A stretch of DNA of 64,000 nucleotides from Arthrobacter sp. Bi83 (GCF_918698095.1 NZ_CAKKLY010000018.1:1-64000); one strand, 5' to 3'. Counted from the stretch's first letter, positions 31,241 through 40,226 are shown. Notes: generated by a model from the letters alone, not told the origin. Made by a program: numbers and translations.

Positions 31241-31975
31241 TCACGGGCCTGGGCCCACGAGTACGAAAAAGAGTTTTCCTTGCGTTGACGCCCCCGCCAG
31301 GGCGCTTGCCTCGGCCGGGGTGGCGGCCACCACCATCAAACCGTCGGAGTCCCCGGAGCTGAGCCACTGTCCGTCCTGGCCCTCCTCGGCCGAGGTCCAC
31401 AGTACGGGCACCGCCGTGGCGAGAACTTTGGAAGCCGCCTTCTGCTCATAACCACTGCCGCTGGTGAGTACGACGTTGACGAGCTGGCCGGGGGAGACGA
31501 GCCGGATTGACGAGGGGTCCGCCATCCGCAGCGGCACGGCGGCTGAGCCGGGTGGAGCGCCGGTAAGCAGGCCGGGCCCCACCAGCTGGGCGTCTGTGAA
31601 GAGTTGCCCCATCCGGAGCGGTGCGGCCAGTTGCTTGCCATTCAGTCCCGTTGCTTCCGTAAATGTTCCAGCGGAGAGCATGGAGGGCAGAACATTGATG
31701 GCGGCCAGGTCTGTGCTGCCAAGCGTAGCCCCGGCCGGCAGGTCCCGTGCGGCGGCGAGAGCCGAGACTGTGTGTGCGGGGGCCGGGGTCAGCTGGTGGA
31801 CGGCGATTCCGGCCGCCCCACAGAGCAGTAGCGCCACAGCCAGGCGGCGGTTGCGGTTCAGCCAGGCTGTCAGGCGGCCGGTCCCGGACCGCCCGGTCCG
31901 GGGCACGGCATTGCGCTGGTTGCTGCGGGCGGCGGGACGGGAGGCCCTGAGGGGAAACAATCCGATGGCTGGCAT
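31241..31975 (-). CDS. SAF-domain protein, CpaB/RcpC-like
   Basis: 244 residues: basic N-terminus, one membrane anchor (about 45-63), then a SAF domain (AARDLPAGATLGSTDLAAINVLP) and an RcpC-like C-terminal region. CpaB proteins act in Flp pilus assembly, but no tad genes are nearby, so an orphan role is possible. ATG is 6 nt after TAGCGT (complement 31982-31987). Confidence 0.78.
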   Translation of the reverse strand: MPAIGLFPLRASRPAARSNQRNAVPRTGRSGTGRLTAWLNRNRRLAVALLLCGAAGIAVHQLTPAPAHTVSALAAARDLPAGATLGSTDLAAINVLPSMLSAGTFTEATGLNGKQLAAPLRMGQLFTDAQLVGPGLLTGAPPGSAAVPLRMADPSSIRLVSPGQLVNVVLTSGSGYEQKAASKVLATAVPVLWTSAEEGQDGQWLSSGDSDGLMVVAATPAEASALAGASTQGKLFFVLVGPGP

Positions 31976-32028
31976 GCTGCCACGCTACGGAGCCGCCGCT
32001 CGTCAGCAACAGGTGACTGCCGCTCTAT

Positions 32029-32057
32029 GTGGAAAACGTAAATGTGGTGGAAAACGT
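32029..32057. repeat. Direct repeat GTGGAAAACGT
   Basis: Two identical 11-mers (32029-32039, 32047-32057) 18 bp apart in the gap between the CpaB-like gene and fmdB. The second forms an inverted repeat with the following GTCCAC. Possibly operator sites; no other evidence. Confidence 0.6.
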
Positions 32058-32103
32058 CCACAGGCAGGCAAGCCCCTACGCGGGAAATTGCGCTTTACTC
32101 AAA

Positions 32104-32137
32104 ACTGCGTCTTGCACAAGACTGCGTTCTGCAAAAA
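32104..32137. repeat. Two tandem 17-bp imperfect repeats
   Basis: ACTGCGTCTTGCACAAG (32104-32120) and ACTGCGTTCTGCAAAAA (32121-32137) are adjacent, with a partial third copy beginning ACTGGG. They lie in the same 190-bp intergenic gap, just after the fmdB 3' end. Confidence 0.65.
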
Positions 32138-32165
32138 ACTGGGCGCTACGAAGTACGCGGTCAGC

Positions 32166-32432
32166 TCAGCTGGCGGCAGCGGCAGGCGCGCTCGAGGGAG
32201 CGGCGGCCGCCGGCGATGACGTGGCGGGCGACGGTGAGACCGTGCTGCCCTTGGCGTCGCGCGAGTCCGTCCGGTAAAAACCGGAGCCCTTGAAGACGAC
32301 GCCGACGCTGTTGAACTTCTTGCGCAGGGTCCCCTGGCATTCGGGGCAGGACGTCAGAGTGCTGTCGGTGAATGACTGCACGATGTCAAAGGCATGGCTG
32401 CAATCCTTGCAGGCATAGGCATACGTGGGCAC
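32166..32432 (-). CDS. FmdB-type zinc ribbon protein
   Basis: 88 residues with the N-terminal MPTYAYACKDC of the FmdB/CxxC_CxxC_SSSS family. Zinc ligands C8, C11, C29 and C32. It continues with VGVVFKGSGFYRTDSR and a low-complexity Ala/Ser/Pro tail. Predicted regulatory or nucleic-acid-binding role, not established. GTG start with GAGGAGG site. Confidence 0.88.
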   Translation of the reverse strand: MPTYAYACKDCSHAFDIVQSFTDSTLTSCPECQGTLRKKFNSVGVVFKGSGFYRTDSRDAKGSTVSPSPATSSPAAAAPSSAPAAAAS

Positions 32433-32581
32433 TGTAGATCCTCCTCTTGGACAAACGACAGGTCCAGTGCTGCCAAGTCGCCATCTCCGGGAAGATACTG
32501 GACGGAATTCCGTGCCGGAAATGGCTCCATTAGCAGTCGCAGGGCCTGAGTGCCAATTCTATCACCTTGCTGCGGTAACCA

Positions 32582-33193
32582 TCATGTCAGTTGGACCACA
32601 CCGGAGGGTGTGAGCACCGCGTCGACGGGGCGGTCAAAGCTTTCAACAGGAATGCTCGAGGCGGGCAGGAGCTCGGAATCATAGATGACCGCGGCCCTTG
32701 GTGCGTGCACGCCGGTTGCGTCCATGGCTGCCAGGAACTTGTCGTAGTATCCGCCGCCCTGACCGATCCTGTTGCCGCTTCCGTCCACGGCTGTGGCAGG
32801 CAGGAACATCCCTGCCACATCCCCGACGGCCTCCAGCCCGTGCCGTTCCCCTGCCGGTTCCTCGATGGGGGCGTACCTGCTGCGGACAAATTCGGTGGCA
32901 GGATTCCAGAGGACCCAGCTGAGAGCACGGTCAGGTTCGCAGACTGGCAGCAGCACCTTGTAGCCAGCCTGGAAGAGCGCCGTTATGAGCGGGAGCGTAG
33001 GCGGCTCGAAGGCCACGCCCAGGTAGGCAGTGAATGTCGCCGGTCTGCCGGCTGCGATGCTGTCCGCCCAGGACAGCCCATGAACGGCGATTCCGGCTCC
33101 CGCGGCGGACAGGACGCCGGGCTGCATTCCCACCCGGATCTTCCGGTGCCGGGAGCGGATCTCATCCTTTGATGGCGGGGTCTCTGGTGACAT
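32582..33193 (-). CDS. 5-formyltetrahydrofolate cyclo-ligase
   Basis: Returns 5-formyl-THF to 5,10-methenyl-THF using ATP. The C-terminal GNRIGQGGGYYDKFL motif is diagnostic, and the N-terminal KDEIRSRHRKIR basic helix is typical. Length 203 is normal. AAGGAATGAGG site before ATG. Divergent from galU; the two start regions are 89 bp apart. Confidence 0.92.
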   Translation of the reverse strand: MSPETPPSKDEIRSRHRKIRVGMQPGVLSAAGAGIAVHGLSWADSIAAGRPATFTAYLGVAFEPPTLPLITALFQAGYKVLLPVCEPDRALSWVLWNPATEFVRSRYAPIEEPAGERHGLEAVGDVAGMFLPATAVDGSGNRIGQGGGYYDKFLAAMDATGVHAPRAAVIYDSELLPASSIPVESFDRPVDAVLTPSGVVQLT

Positions 33194-33281
33194 GGTGCCT
33201 CATTCCTTGTCGCGCGGAATCCCACCGGGCCACTGCCGGAAGCATTTACCGTATGAATGTTCCCTCCGATACATTAGTCCA

Positions 33282-34187
33282 GTGACTTCCACTAAGCCTT
33301 CAGTCCGCAAGGCCGTCATCCCCGCTGCGGGACTCGGCACCAGGTTCCTGCCTGCCACCAAGGCCATGCCCAAGGAGATGCTGCCGGTGGTGGACAAGCC
33401 CGCCATCCAGTACGTCGTCGAAGAGGCCGTCAAGGTGGGCCTCAATGACATCCTCATGATCACCGGCCGGAACAAGCGCGCCCTGGAAGACCACTTCGAC
33501 AGGGTTCCCTCGCTGGAGTCAATGCTGGAAGCCAAGGGCGACACCACCAAGCTCGAATCCATCCAGGCGGCCAGCAACCTCGGCGACATCCACTACGTCC
33601 GCCAGGGCGACCCCATGGGCCTTGGCCACGCCGTACTGCGTGCAAAGCAGCACGTCGGCTACGAGCCGTTCGCGGTCCTTCTTGGGGATGACCTCATCGA
33701 TGCACGGGACGAGCTGCTCAGCACCATGATCGAGGTTCAGGCCAAGACCGGCGGCTCCGTCGTCGCCCTGATCGAGGTGGAACCTTCCCAGATCAGTGCC
33801 TACGGCTGCGCCGACATCGACGAAACCGACATGAACGGTTACGTGCGGATCCGCAAGCTTGTGGAGAAGCCCGACGTCGACGAAGCGCCGTCAAACCTGG
33901 CCGTGATTGGCCGCTACGTGCTCCACCCTGCCGTCTTCGACGTCCTCGAAAAGACGGAACCGGGCAGGGGCGGGGAAATCCAGCTCACTGATGCACTTCA
34001 GGAACTTGCCGCGGGGACCGGCGAGGGCTACGGCGTGTACGGCGTGGTGTTCCGCGGCCGCCGGTACGACACCGGGGACAAGCTCAGCTACCTCAAGGCC
34101 TGTGTCCAGCTGGCCATCGACAGCGACGACCTGGGCCCCGGCCTGCGCGAGTGGCTGCCCGAGTTCGCCGCCAGCCTGACCAAGTAA
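33282..34187 (+). CDS. galU: UTP-glucose-1-phosphate uridylyltransferase
   Basis: Makes UDP-glucose for cell-envelope glycans. The nucleotidyltransferase signature is AVIPAAGLGTRFLPATKAMPKE, and VEKP with the later RGGEIQLTDAL confirm GalU. GTG 33282 gives 301 residues; the frame is open 90 nt upstream, but that stretch would overlap the divergent folate gene. A TACATT box (33270-33275) ends 6 nt before the GTG, with TTACCG 18 bp further up, so the mRNA is probably leaderless. Confidence 0.95.
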   Translation: MTSTKPSVRKAVIPAAGLGTRFLPATKAMPKEMLPVVDKPAIQYVVEEAVKVGLNDILMITGRNKRALEDHFDRVPSLESMLEAKGDTTKLESIQAASNLGDIHYVRQGDPMGLGHAVLRAKQHVGYEPFAVLLGDDLIDARDELLSTMIEVQAKTGGSVVALIEVEPSQISAYGCADIDETDMNGYVRIRKLVEKPDVDEAPSNLAVIGRYVLHPAVFDVLEKTEPGRGGEIQLTDALQELAAGTGEGYGVYGVVFRGRRYDTGDKLSYLKACVQLAIDSDDLGPGLREWLPEFAASLTK

Positions 34188-34193
34188 CTCCCC

Positions 34194-34814
34194 ATGAGGG
34201 GCAGCCACATCTGGCCGGTCACCCTGGAGTGCGGGGACCTTGTCCTGCGCCCTATCAGATACCGGGACCGCAGGGAATGGACAGAGGTCCGTTCACGCAA
34301 CACTGAGTGGCTGGCACCCTGGGAGGCTTCCAACCCCGCGCCGGGCGGTGCTCTCCCTGATTACCGGCAGATGGTGCGGTCCCTGAATGCCCAGGCCACC
34401 CAGGGGACGGCACTGCCATTCGTGATCACGGCATGGACTCCAGGCTTCCGCGATCCCGTCATCGTTGGGCAACTGACGGTCTCCTCCATCGTGTGGGGCT
34501 CTGCCATGACGGCCACGCTCGGCTACTGGGTGGATGAGTCGCGGGCGGGGCAGGGAATCGCTCCGACCGCGGTGGCCATGGCCACGGACCATTGCTTCCG
34601 CGCTCTGGGGCTGCACCGCATGGAAATCAACATCCGCCCCGAAAACGGGCCGAGCCTGCGTGTCGTGGAAAAGCTTGGCTTCCGCGACGAAGGCTACAGG
34701 CCGCGGTTCCTGCACATCAACGGCGAATGGGCGGACCACCGCACGTTTGCCTTGACTTCGGAGGAAGTTCCGGAGGGCCTTCTCAGCAGATGGCTGCGCA
34801 CGAGGCCCGCCTGA
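34194..34814 (+). CDS. GNAT acetyltransferase, RimJ/RimL-like
   Basis: 206 residues with the RimJ-type fold: LRPIRYRDRREW at the N-terminus, acetyl-CoA loop in ESRAGQGIAPTAV, and ENGPSLRVVEKLGFRDEG. Might acetylate a ribosomal protein N-terminus, but RimJ-like proteins have many substrates. It starts 6 bp after galU, so co-transcription is likely. In several actinobacteria this pair is separated by glp/moeA, which is absent here. Confidence 0.88.
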   Translation: MRGSHIWPVTLECGDLVLRPIRYRDRREWTEVRSRNTEWLAPWEASNPAPGGALPDYRQMVRSLNAQATQGTALPFVITAWTPGFRDPVIVGQLTVSSIVWGSAMTATLGYWVDESRAGQGIAPTAVAMATDHCFRALGLHRMEINIRPENGPSLRVVEKLGFRDEGYRPRFLHINGEWADHRTFALTSEEVPEGLLSRWLRTRPA

Positions 34815-34925
34815 CAGGGACATGCCGCGACTTTTTCGTCATAAGTCCAATGATTTGAGAGCCCGGGAGCGACACACCGAGACGAATGCCACAAGAGGTC
34901 ACCTATTCCTCATACGGTTTTGTGT

Positions 34926-35912
34926 GTGGACTTCCCTCTTAGCAGCTCAGTCATCCTTGTGGTCGCTGTCGCGCTCTGGATTGTGTGGGTTGCCCCTTAC
35001 GTGCTCCGAAATGGCCGGCATCAGTTCCAGGCTGCCGGCGATCTGACGCTGGAGCCCGTCGACCACGAAACTGCAAACCCGCAAGCCGGAACGGTCCTTC
35101 ATATGGCCGCCCAGCAGGAGAACCCCATGGACACCAGGAAGAGCAGCGAATCCGCAGCAGGCGTTGCGCCGGGCAAACCCGGCCGCGAGCCTGCCGTCAA
35201 GGACGGAGGCGCCTTCCGGATCCGGTATGGGCGGACCGCCATCGCCCTGGCCGGGCTCCTGTTCTTCGCTACGGCCGTCGTGTCGGGAGTGCTGCGGATC
35301 TTTGGGCTCGGAAACGGCTGGCTTCCAGCAGTGTCGTTCCTGGCGGGCATCGCCGCCGTCGTTCTTCTCCGCAGGCTCGCTGTGCGGGATCGCCGCAAGA
35401 AGGTGAACGCCGCGTTTACTGCAGCCATGGGTGCCCCTGCCGAACGCGTGGACCGCGCCGCGCGCGTTGACGTCCCGGCAGCCGCCGGCGAGGCCGTTCT
35501 TCGCGAAAGCAAACTGTTCGACGCTGAAGCCGCAGCCCCCCAGCCCAAGCCCTTGACCGCCGTCGAACTCCGCGAGGCCGCCCTGGCGGTAGCCCTCGCC
35601 GCCGGCGACAACAGCGGCCAGGCTGCCAAGGCGCAGGAAGCTGCCGAGCCGGCGGCCGCTAAAGCCACCAGCTGGGAGCCCGTCGAGGTCCCGAAGCCCA
35701 CTTACGTGGAGGCCGCAAAGGCGGAACGGCCCGCGCCCGAACCCCTTGACCTGCCGGAGGCCCCTAAGTCAGCCGGCAAGCCGTCCCTCAAGCAGGGCCC
35801 CGCCGCAGCGCCCGCCGTCGCCTCCCCGAATGCCGGGCCAGCCCGGCCGCTGACTAAGGCGCAGAGCGCGCTGAGCAACCTGGACGACGTCCTGCAGCGC
35901 CGCCGCGCGTAG
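34926..35912 (+). CDS. SepX/GlpR-like cell-division membrane protein
   Basis: 328 residues. An N-terminal membrane helix (about 7-27, VILVVAVALWIVWVAPYVLR) is followed by a long linker, then two more helices (about 105-128 and 132-150) and an Ala/Pro-rich cytosolic tail. This topology and the galU-rimJ neighbourhood match the Streptomyces SepX / corynebacterial GlpR family, which acts at the division site; identification rests on topology and context. GTG 34926 lies 7 nt after TACGGT (34913-34918). Confidence 0.7.
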   Translation: MDFPLSSSVILVVAVALWIVWVAPYVLRNGRHQFQAAGDLTLEPVDHETANPQAGTVLHMAAQQENPMDTRKSSESAAGVAPGKPGREPAVKDGGAFRIRYGRTAIALAGLLFFATAVVSGVLRIFGLGNGWLPAVSFLAGIAAVVLLRRLAVRDRRKKVNAAFTAAMGAPAERVDRAARVDVPAAAGEAVLRESKLFDAEAAAPQPKPLTAVELREAALAVALAAGDNSGQAAKAQEAAEPAAAKATSWEPVEVPKPTYVEAAKAERPAPEPLDLPEAPKSAGKPSLKQGPAAAPAVASPNAGPARPLTKAQSALSNLDDVLQRRRA

Positions 35913-35936
35913 CCTCCTTTCGTGTAGCGTCGGATC

Positions 35937-36737
35937 ATGACCCGCATCTGTGTGGCCGGGGGTACCGGCCAGGTTGGCCGCGAAGTGGTGCGCCAGGCCC
36001 TTGCCCAGGGTCACGCCGTCGCCGTCCTCAGCCGTAACCCGCCGTTGGAGGGTAGTGCCGGGCACCACGGCGGCGTCACCTACTTTCGGGCTGACGTCAC
36101 CACCGGTGAGGGGCTGTCCGAGGCGGTGGCGGGTGCCGACGTCGTCATTGACTGCCTGGAGGGCATGGCCGGCAAGGCGCTCAAACAGTTCGCCGCCGGC
36201 GGCGCACTTCTGCTGGCGGCGGCGGTGGACGGCGGGGTGGCCAGGGCTGTCCTCCTCTCCATCATCAACTGCGACCAAAGCACCTACAGCTACTACCGGG
36301 CCAGGGCGGACAAGGAACGCCTGTATAAACGTTCGGAGCTGGAAACCGTGACCGTCCGGGCAACGCAATTCCACAGCCTGGTGGTTCGACTCTTCACTGC
36401 CGGGGCCCGGATCGGCATCATTCCTGCAATCAGGGGCGCGCGCGTCCAAACGATTGCGCCTGCCGACGTGGCGGCCGCGCTGCTGGAGGCGGCCGTTGAG
36501 CCGCCTTCGGAGGAGCTGCACCGGTTTCGGACGGTTGGCGGCCCGGAGACGGTTGACATGAAGGCGATGGCGGAAACATGGAAGCGCGTCACGGGTGCCA
36601 AGGGAGTGATCGTCGGGCTGCCGCTGCCGGGCGCCATGGGAAATTTCCTGCGCGAGGGCAGGAATTTGGCCCCCGGAGAACCCTACGGCCGGGAGACATT
36701 CGAGGCTTGGTTGGCAAAGCGGCCGGAAAATTTGTAG
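35937..36737 (+). CDS. NAD(P)-binding NmrA-like oxidoreductase
   Basis: Atypical short-chain dehydrogenase with GGTGQVG at the nucleotide-binding turn (about residues 9-15) and a TVRATQFHSLV segment typical of NmrA/YbjT-like NAD(P)H-binding proteins. It lacks a clear YxxxK pair, so it may sense redox cofactors rather than catalyse. Length 266. ATG is 6 nt after TAGCGT (35925-35930). Confidence 0.85.
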   Translation: MTRICVAGGTGQVGREVVRQALAQGHAVAVLSRNPPLEGSAGHHGGVTYFRADVTTGEGLSEAVAGADVVIDCLEGMAGKALKQFAAGGALLLAAAVDGGVARAVLLSIINCDQSTYSYYRARADKERLYKRSELETVTVRATQFHSLVVRLFTAGARIGIIPAIRGARVQTIAPADVAAALLEAAVEPPSEELHRFRTVGGPETVDMKAMAETWKRVTGAKGVIVGLPLPGAMGNFLREGRNLAPGEPYGRETFEAWLAKRPENL

Positions 36738-36784
36738 CCTAGGGAAACCGGCGTTGCGGTTCCTCTTCCAGAGGCAGCGTCCCC

Positions 36785-36857
36785 GGGGTTATAGCTCAGT
36801 TGGTAGAGCGCTTCGTTCGCATCGAAGAGGTCAGGGGTTCGAATCCCCTTAGCTCCA
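36785..36857 (+). tRNA. tRNA-Ala (anticodon CGC)
   Basis: Full cloverleaf of 73 nt: acceptor GGGGTTA/TAGCTCC with the G3-U70 wobble that identifies tRNA-Ala, D arm GCTC-AGTTGGTA-GAGC, anticodon arm CTTCG-TTCGCAT-CGAAG (anticodon CGC, reads GCG), and T arm AGGGG-TTCGAAT-CCCCT. The 3' CCA is not encoded. Confidence 0.97.
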
Positions 36858-36931
36858 CAGTTTTCATGACGTGACGGTTCAGATGTCACATCCGTTGCCG
36901 TCCTGGCGGGCCCATAGCAACCCGCTCAACC

Positions 36932-38005
36932 TCACCCGCGCGGTGCCAGCGGCAGGGGCACCCTTTCCACCACGCGGGGCGCAAGCAGCAGGTGCTCCTC
37001 CGGGGCGGCCCCGGCTCCAGCGTTGCCGGCAAGTTCGCAGGTCAGCAGGCGCACTATGTGCCGGGCGGCATCCTCCACCGGCTGGGCCACACTGGAGAGC
37101 CCCAAGGCCGCGGCCACGGGCGTGTCATCGAACCCGACCACGGCGGCCCTGAGGCCGGGACCGGCGGGCTGCCCGGGCGCGAAAAGTCCCGGTCGCAGTT
37201 CACGCAGGCATTCCAGCGCGCCGATGGCCAGCGAGTCGCTCGCGCAGACAATGGCCGTGGCGTCCCTTGCGATGAGCTCCCGGCCGCCGGAGACCCCTCC
37301 GGAGATGGTGTCGGGCGCGGCCATGCTGAGCCCGGGAACGTGCTGCCCCAGGCCGGAGGCGCGCATCGCCCGTTCCCAGCCGGCGCGGCGAGCGTCTCCC
37401 ACCGGGGCGCCGTCCTGCCAGCCCAGGAAGCCGATGCGGCTGTGGCCCTGACGGGCAAGCATGGTCACCGCTTCCGCGGTTCCGGCGGCCCCGTCAACGT
37501 CCACCCACGCATGGCTCGCCGATTCGCTCGGCAGGCCCGCGTCCCACGGGCGTCCGAACACGGCGAAAGGAGTTCCGTGTTCCTGCAGCCAGCGGGTTCG
37601 GACGTCGTCCGGTCTGCTGGAGGTGAGGATGAACCCGTCGAGGCCGGCGATGTGGAGCAGCTGTTCGTACTGGAGGACTTCGTCGTCATCGGAATCGGCG
37701 CAGAACAGGGTCAGCCGGTACCCGGCTGCCTGGGCGGATTCGGTGAGTGCATGCAGGAAGCGGTCAAGGACGGAGCCGTTGATGCCGTCAGTGGCAGGCA
37801 GCAGCCTCATGCCCAGATTCATGGACCGCCGCGTCCGCAACTGGCGTGCGGCTGCGCTGGGCCGGTAGCCCGCAGCTTCGATGACTGCGAGGACGCGCTC
37901 CCGTGTGGCCGGCTTCACCCGGGCCGGTGCATTGAGCACGTTGGAGATGGTCTGCCTGGACACCCCCAGCTCGGCGGCCAGACTTGCGAGGGTGGGTCTG
38001 GCCAC
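36932..38005 (-). CDS. LacI family transcriptional regulator
   Basis: N-terminal helix-turn-helix (TLASLAAELGVSRQTISNVLN) and hinge RPSAAARQLRT, then a periplasmic-binding-like sugar-sensing domain; 357 residues. GTG 38005 has an AAGGAG site 5 nt upstream, better than the more upstream ATG. Divergent from the glycogen-debranching gene with two palindromes between them, so it probably represses that gene and itself. The effector sugar is unknown. Confidence 0.92.
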   Translation of the reverse strand: MARPTLASLAAELGVSRQTISNVLNAPARVKPATRERVLAVIEAAGYRPSAAARQLRTRRSMNLGMRLLPATDGINGSVLDRFLHALTESAQAAGYRLTLFCADSDDDEVLQYEQLLHIAGLDGFILTSSRPDDVRTRWLQEHGTPFAVFGRPWDAGLPSESASHAWVDVDGAAGTAEAVTMLARQGHSRIGFLGWQDGAPVGDARRAGWERAMRASGLGQHVPGLSMAAPDTISGGVSGGRELIARDATAIVCASDSLAIGALECLRELRPGLFAPGQPAGPGLRAAVVGFDDTPVAAALGLSSVAQPVEDAARHIVRLLTCELAGNAGAGAAPEEHLLLAPRVVERVPLPLAPRG

Positions 38006-38027
38006 GAATGCTCCTTGGGTCTTTTTC

Positions 38028-38051
38028 CGTCTCACAGTAACGTGTGAGACG
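38028..38051. promoter_or_regulatory. Palindrome, candidate operator
   Basis: CGTCTCACA-N6-TGTGAGACG, both arms perfect, 22 bp upstream of the lacI-type start codon. Confidence 0.6.
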
Positions 38052-38063
38052 ATTTTAACGCGG

Positions 38064-38083
38064 AAATTTGATCGATCAAATTT
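38064..38083. promoter_or_regulatory. Perfect 20-bp palindrome, candidate LacI operator
   Basis: AAATTTGATCGATCAAATTT has the central CG typical of LacI-family operators. A further half-site TTTGATCGA starts at 38082. It lies midway between the divergent regulator and debranching genes. Confidence 0.75.
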
Positions 38084-38168
38084 TGATCGACCTCCTTCGC
38101 TTGTTCACCAGCACCGTTCCGCAGCCTTCTTCCGGTTTCCCCCAGTCTTGACTTCCAGGAGTATTTTC

Positions 38169-40160
38169 GTGGCCTCTGAGCAGCCATACCTGCACAACCT
38201 TTCCGGTGTCTTCAGCGCCCCCATCCAGGCGTGGTCGGACGCCCACGGACAGATCCGCAGGGCCGGTGCCCAGGGGATCTACTGCGGCGACGACCGCGTG
38301 CTGAACAGTGCCGTCCTGACTGTTGACGGCCGGGAACCTGACTGGGTTTCAACCCAGCTCCGCTCATCCAAGGAGACTGACTACATCTACTTTGTGCGTG
38401 CGGAGGCCGAGGTTGCAGACCCGCTGCTTTCCCTGGTCAGGACCCGCACCGCCGCTTCGGGCAGGCTGCGGCCGGGCAAAGACGCTGAATCGCTCTCCGG
38501 GTGCTCCGGACGGGTGGCGGAAACTCTGAGGCTTGAGTCGGCGTTCCGCCAGTCCGTGACACTGAACGTCCGGCTGACCATGACGGCTGACAACACCACC
38601 ATGGAACAGATCAAGCAGGGGGAGCGGTCCAGCCGGCCCGTTGAACCGGCCGCCGACGGCTGGTCCTGGCGCGACGCCGACACAGTGTTGGCCCTTACCA
38701 CCGGCTCAAGCGACGGAGCGGGGCCAGCCGCCGTCGGCTTCGCCGGAAGCACGGTGACCATCGACTGGTCCGTGGTGATCAAACCGGGAGCTGCCGTCGA
38801 ACTTGAGTGGGCAGTGGACCTGACCGACGCCGATTCCCCGATGCTTGCCGGCGGCGGCCCGCCCATCGTCGCCCCTCGTTCCGCCGATCCGCGGATCAAC
38901 AGCCTCCTGCAACGGTCGGTCAGCGATCTCAACAGCCTGCGGCTGGCGCATTCCTCCCATCCGAACGACACCTTCCTCGCGGCGGGCGCCCCGTGGTTCT
39001 TCACCATGTTTGGCCGGGACTCCATCATTGCCGCCCGAATGCTGCTGCCCATCAACACGGTCATCGCCGCCGGCACCCTGCGCGCCCTGGCCGGACGGCA
39101 GGGAACGGAAACGGACCACACGTCTGCGGTCCAGCCCGGGAAAATCCTGCACGAAGTCCGGCGGACGGTCCTGTCCATGGCCGAGGGCGGCCAGGCCCTG
39201 CGGCTGCCGCCTGTGTACTACGGCACCATCGACGCCACTCCGCTCTGGATCTGCCTCCTGCACGACGCCTGGAAAGCCGGCATGCCCGATGCGGAAGTGG
39301 CGGAGCTTCTTCCCAACCTCCAGGATGCCCTGGAGTGGCTCCGGGACCATGGTGACCTGGACGGGGACGGGTTCCTCGAATACCTGGACACCTCCGGGCA
39401 CGGACTCGTTAACCAGGGCTGGAAAGACTCGGTTGACGCCATCCGCTGGCACGACGGTTCCCTGGCAGCCGGGCCCATCGCCCTGGCTGAGGTCCAGGCC
39501 TATGCCTATGAGGCAGCAGTGGTCGGGGCCGAGTTGCTGGAGGCCTTCGCCCGGCCCGGCGCCCAGGAGTGGCGGGATTACGCAGCCGGCATGGCTGAGC
39601 GGTTCCGTGCCCAGTTCTGGTGCGAGGACGATTTGGGTCCCTATCCAGCCCTGGCCCTCGATGCGGACAAGAAGGCCGTTGACGGCGTCACGTCCAACAT
39701 GGGCCACCTGCTCGGTACGGGCATCCTGAACGACGTGGAGAAGGAGATCGTGGTCCGGCGCATCATGGACCCGACCATGTTTTCCGGGTACGGCGTCCGC
39801 ACCCTGTCCAGCACCAACGGCGGCTACTGGCCGACTCGGTACCACGCCGGAGCGGTGTGGAGCCACGACACCGCCCTGATCATCAGCGGCATGCTGGCCG
39901 ACGGCTTTTCGGCCGAAGCCGCCCAGCTTGCGTCGGGGCTGCTGCACGTGGCCGAGGCCAATGACTGGCGGCTGCCTGAACTGTTTGGCGGCCACGGCTC
40001 GGACGCGGTGCGTAATCCCGTACCGTTCCCCGCAAGCTGCCGCCCGCAGGCCTGGGCATCGGCCAGCTCAGTAGTGATCGCCGCGGCCCTCGGCCAGAAA
40101 GCAGAGGATCCGGGCGCGCGCAGCCAGGACCAGTTGCTGGTTTCCACCGGGCCGAAGTAG
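38169..40160 (+). CDS. Glycogen-debranching enzyme family protein (amylo-alpha-1,6-glucosidase)
   Basis: 663 residues: an N-terminal beta-rich GDE domain (about 1-230), then an (alpha/alpha)6 catalytic barrel with APWFFTMFGRDSIIAARM and VNQGWKDSVDAIRW. Predicted to act on alpha-glucans or glucosylglycerate-like substrates in the cytosol; the exact substrate is unclear. GTG start with AGGAG 8 nt upstream; the frame stays open 288 nt further, into the LacI gene, but that is not coding. Likely controlled by the divergent LacI protein. Confidence 0.88.
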   Translation: MASEQPYLHNLSGVFSAPIQAWSDAHGQIRRAGAQGIYCGDDRVLNSAVLTVDGREPDWVSTQLRSSKETDYIYFVRAEAEVADPLLSLVRTRTAASGRLRPGKDAESLSGCSGRVAETLRLESAFRQSVTLNVRLTMTADNTTMEQIKQGERSSRPVEPAADGWSWRDADTVLALTTGSSDGAGPAAVGFAGSTVTIDWSVVIKPGAAVELEWAVDLTDADSPMLAGGGPPIVAPRSADPRINSLLQRSVSDLNSLRLAHSSHPNDTFLAAGAPWFFTMFGRDSIIAARMLLPINTVIAAGTLRALAGRQGTETDHTSAVQPGKILHEVRRTVLSMAEGGQALRLPPVYYGTIDATPLWICLLHDAWKAGMPDAEVAELLPNLQDALEWLRDHGDLDGDGFLEYLDTSGHGLVNQGWKDSVDAIRWHDGSLAAGPIALAEVQAYAYEAAVVGAELLEAFARPGAQEWRDYAAGMAERFRAQFWCEDDLGPYPALALDADKKAVDGVTSNMGHLLGTGILNDVEKEIVVRRIMDPTMFSGYGVRTLSSTNGGYWPTRYHAGAVWSHDTALIISGMLADGFSAEAAQLASGLLHVAEANDWRLPELFGGHGSDAVRNPVPFPASCRPQAWASASSVVIAAALGQKAEDPGARSQDQLLVSTGPK

Positions 40161-40226
40161 CCTCGCCCACGCAGTCCGGCCAGACCGCAGGTGCGGTGCG
40201 TCCGCACCGGCCGGCTGGGGAGGCGG

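Noticed and set aside
36683..36889. 68-codon minus-strand frame over the tRNA
   Set aside because: Runs through tRNA-Ala on the opposite strand; the peptide resembles the spurious ORFs often predicted over tRNA genes.
37881..38168. Upstream extension of the debranching enzyme frame into the lacI-type gene
   Set aside because: Overlaps the regulator and its palindromic operators; GTG 38169 has a good RBS and matches the family start.
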